From the NCBI GenBank assembly GCA_017613855.1, contig JAGACY010000325.1, forward strand, positions 1 through 5,696: a stretch of DNA of 5,696 nucleotides. Reading direction: 5' to 3'. The notes below the pieces were generated by a model. That model did no database searches and was not told the DNA's origin. It saw nothing but the letters and a program-made list of their open reading frames with translations. This stretch comes from Pseudomonadota bacterium. Its GTDB lineage: Bacteria > Myxococcota > Bradymonadia > UBA4248. Both the position numbers and the translations under genes were made by a program. Positions 5,532 to 5,696 of the stretch are shown one piece after another (the first letter of the stretch is position 1; every line of letters starts with the position of its first letter).

Positions 5532-5696
5532 TGGGGGACAAAACTAAAAGTGAAGTTTGAAGCTAAAGGTGAATGGCTTTCTGAATGCGTAATGCGTAAT
5601 GCGTAATGCGTAATTGGGATGCAAAACTAAAGGGTGACTCTAAGGCTAAAATAACTATCATTCTTTAGGAATAACCTTGAGAATACCCTAACTGCT
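5496..5696. other. Intergenic region downstream of mltG, mainly repeats
   Basis: No open frame of note and no hairpin-plus-U-tract terminator is visible after mltG. The first two thirds are the two heptamer-repeat elements and their flanks; the remaining bases (about 5650-5696) are AT-rich and carry no feature I can name. Confidence 0.5.
5583..5617 (+). repeat. Second heptamer array, GAATGCG + (TAATGCG)3 + TAATTGG
   Basis: This is the same orientation as the array 83-91 bp upstream, with four heptamers instead of five. It keeps the terminal TAATTGGG and the AAAACTAAA(A/G)G flank (5623-5633), and a further GGCTAAA (5643-5649) matches AGCTAAA (5561-5567) of the first copy. The two form an imperfect direct repeat of about 85-90 bp. 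Confidence 0.93.

Noticed and set aside
5493..5617. CRISPR array
   Set aside because: The units are 7 bp with no spacers; this is a short tandem repeat, not repeat-spacer structure.

Overview
The window reads like chromosomal DNA of a Myxococcota (former Deltaproteobacteria) relative of moderate GC, possibly of the Bradymonadales type. The evidence is a lipoprotein with tandem Cys-rich repeats of the DUF4215 / 'Myxococcus cysteine-rich repeat' kind and a secreted, disulfide-rich FGE-like protein. This placement is inferred from protein families only; there is no rRNA or marker gene here.

Layout. (1) 1-704, minus strand: N-terminal 234 codons of a single-pass membrane protein that runs off the left edge. 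(2) 705-842: a gap holding three inverted repeats, the last a near-perfect long hairpin just past the stop of the next gene. (3) 843-1847, minus strand: a secreted formylglycine-generating-enzyme-like (SUMF1 fold) protein without the catalytic cysteine pair. (4) 1848-2669: an 822-bp divergent intergenic region with no convincing gene, a 22-bp direct repeat and a run of hairpins close to the next gene. (5) 2670-4151, plus strand: a lipoprotein with four almost identical 40-residue acidic Cys-rich repeats, two diverged Cys-rich units, and a C-terminal staphylococcal-nuclease-like domain with its catalytic residues kept. (6) 4152-4370: intergenic. (7) 4371-5495, plus strand: the septal/peptidoglycan endolytic transglycosylase MltG. 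(8) 5496-5696: intergenic, mostly repeats.

Three of the four proteins act outside the cytoplasm (membrane-anchored, secreted, lipoprotein) and MltG works on peptidoglycan, so the window is cell-envelope themed. Nothing shows that the genes form one pathway, and the gaps are too wide and too structured for one operon.

The most unusual DNA signal is a heptamer repeat family (TAATGCG)n with a conserved end (TAATTGG) and conserved flank. One inverted copy lies just upstream of mltG and two direct copies lie just downstream, the first starting on the mltG stop codon. The second is the 120-bp, four-copy coding repeat in the nuclease lipoprotein gene. The third is a pair of tandem hairpins upstream of that gene that share the same single-G bulge next to TATT.
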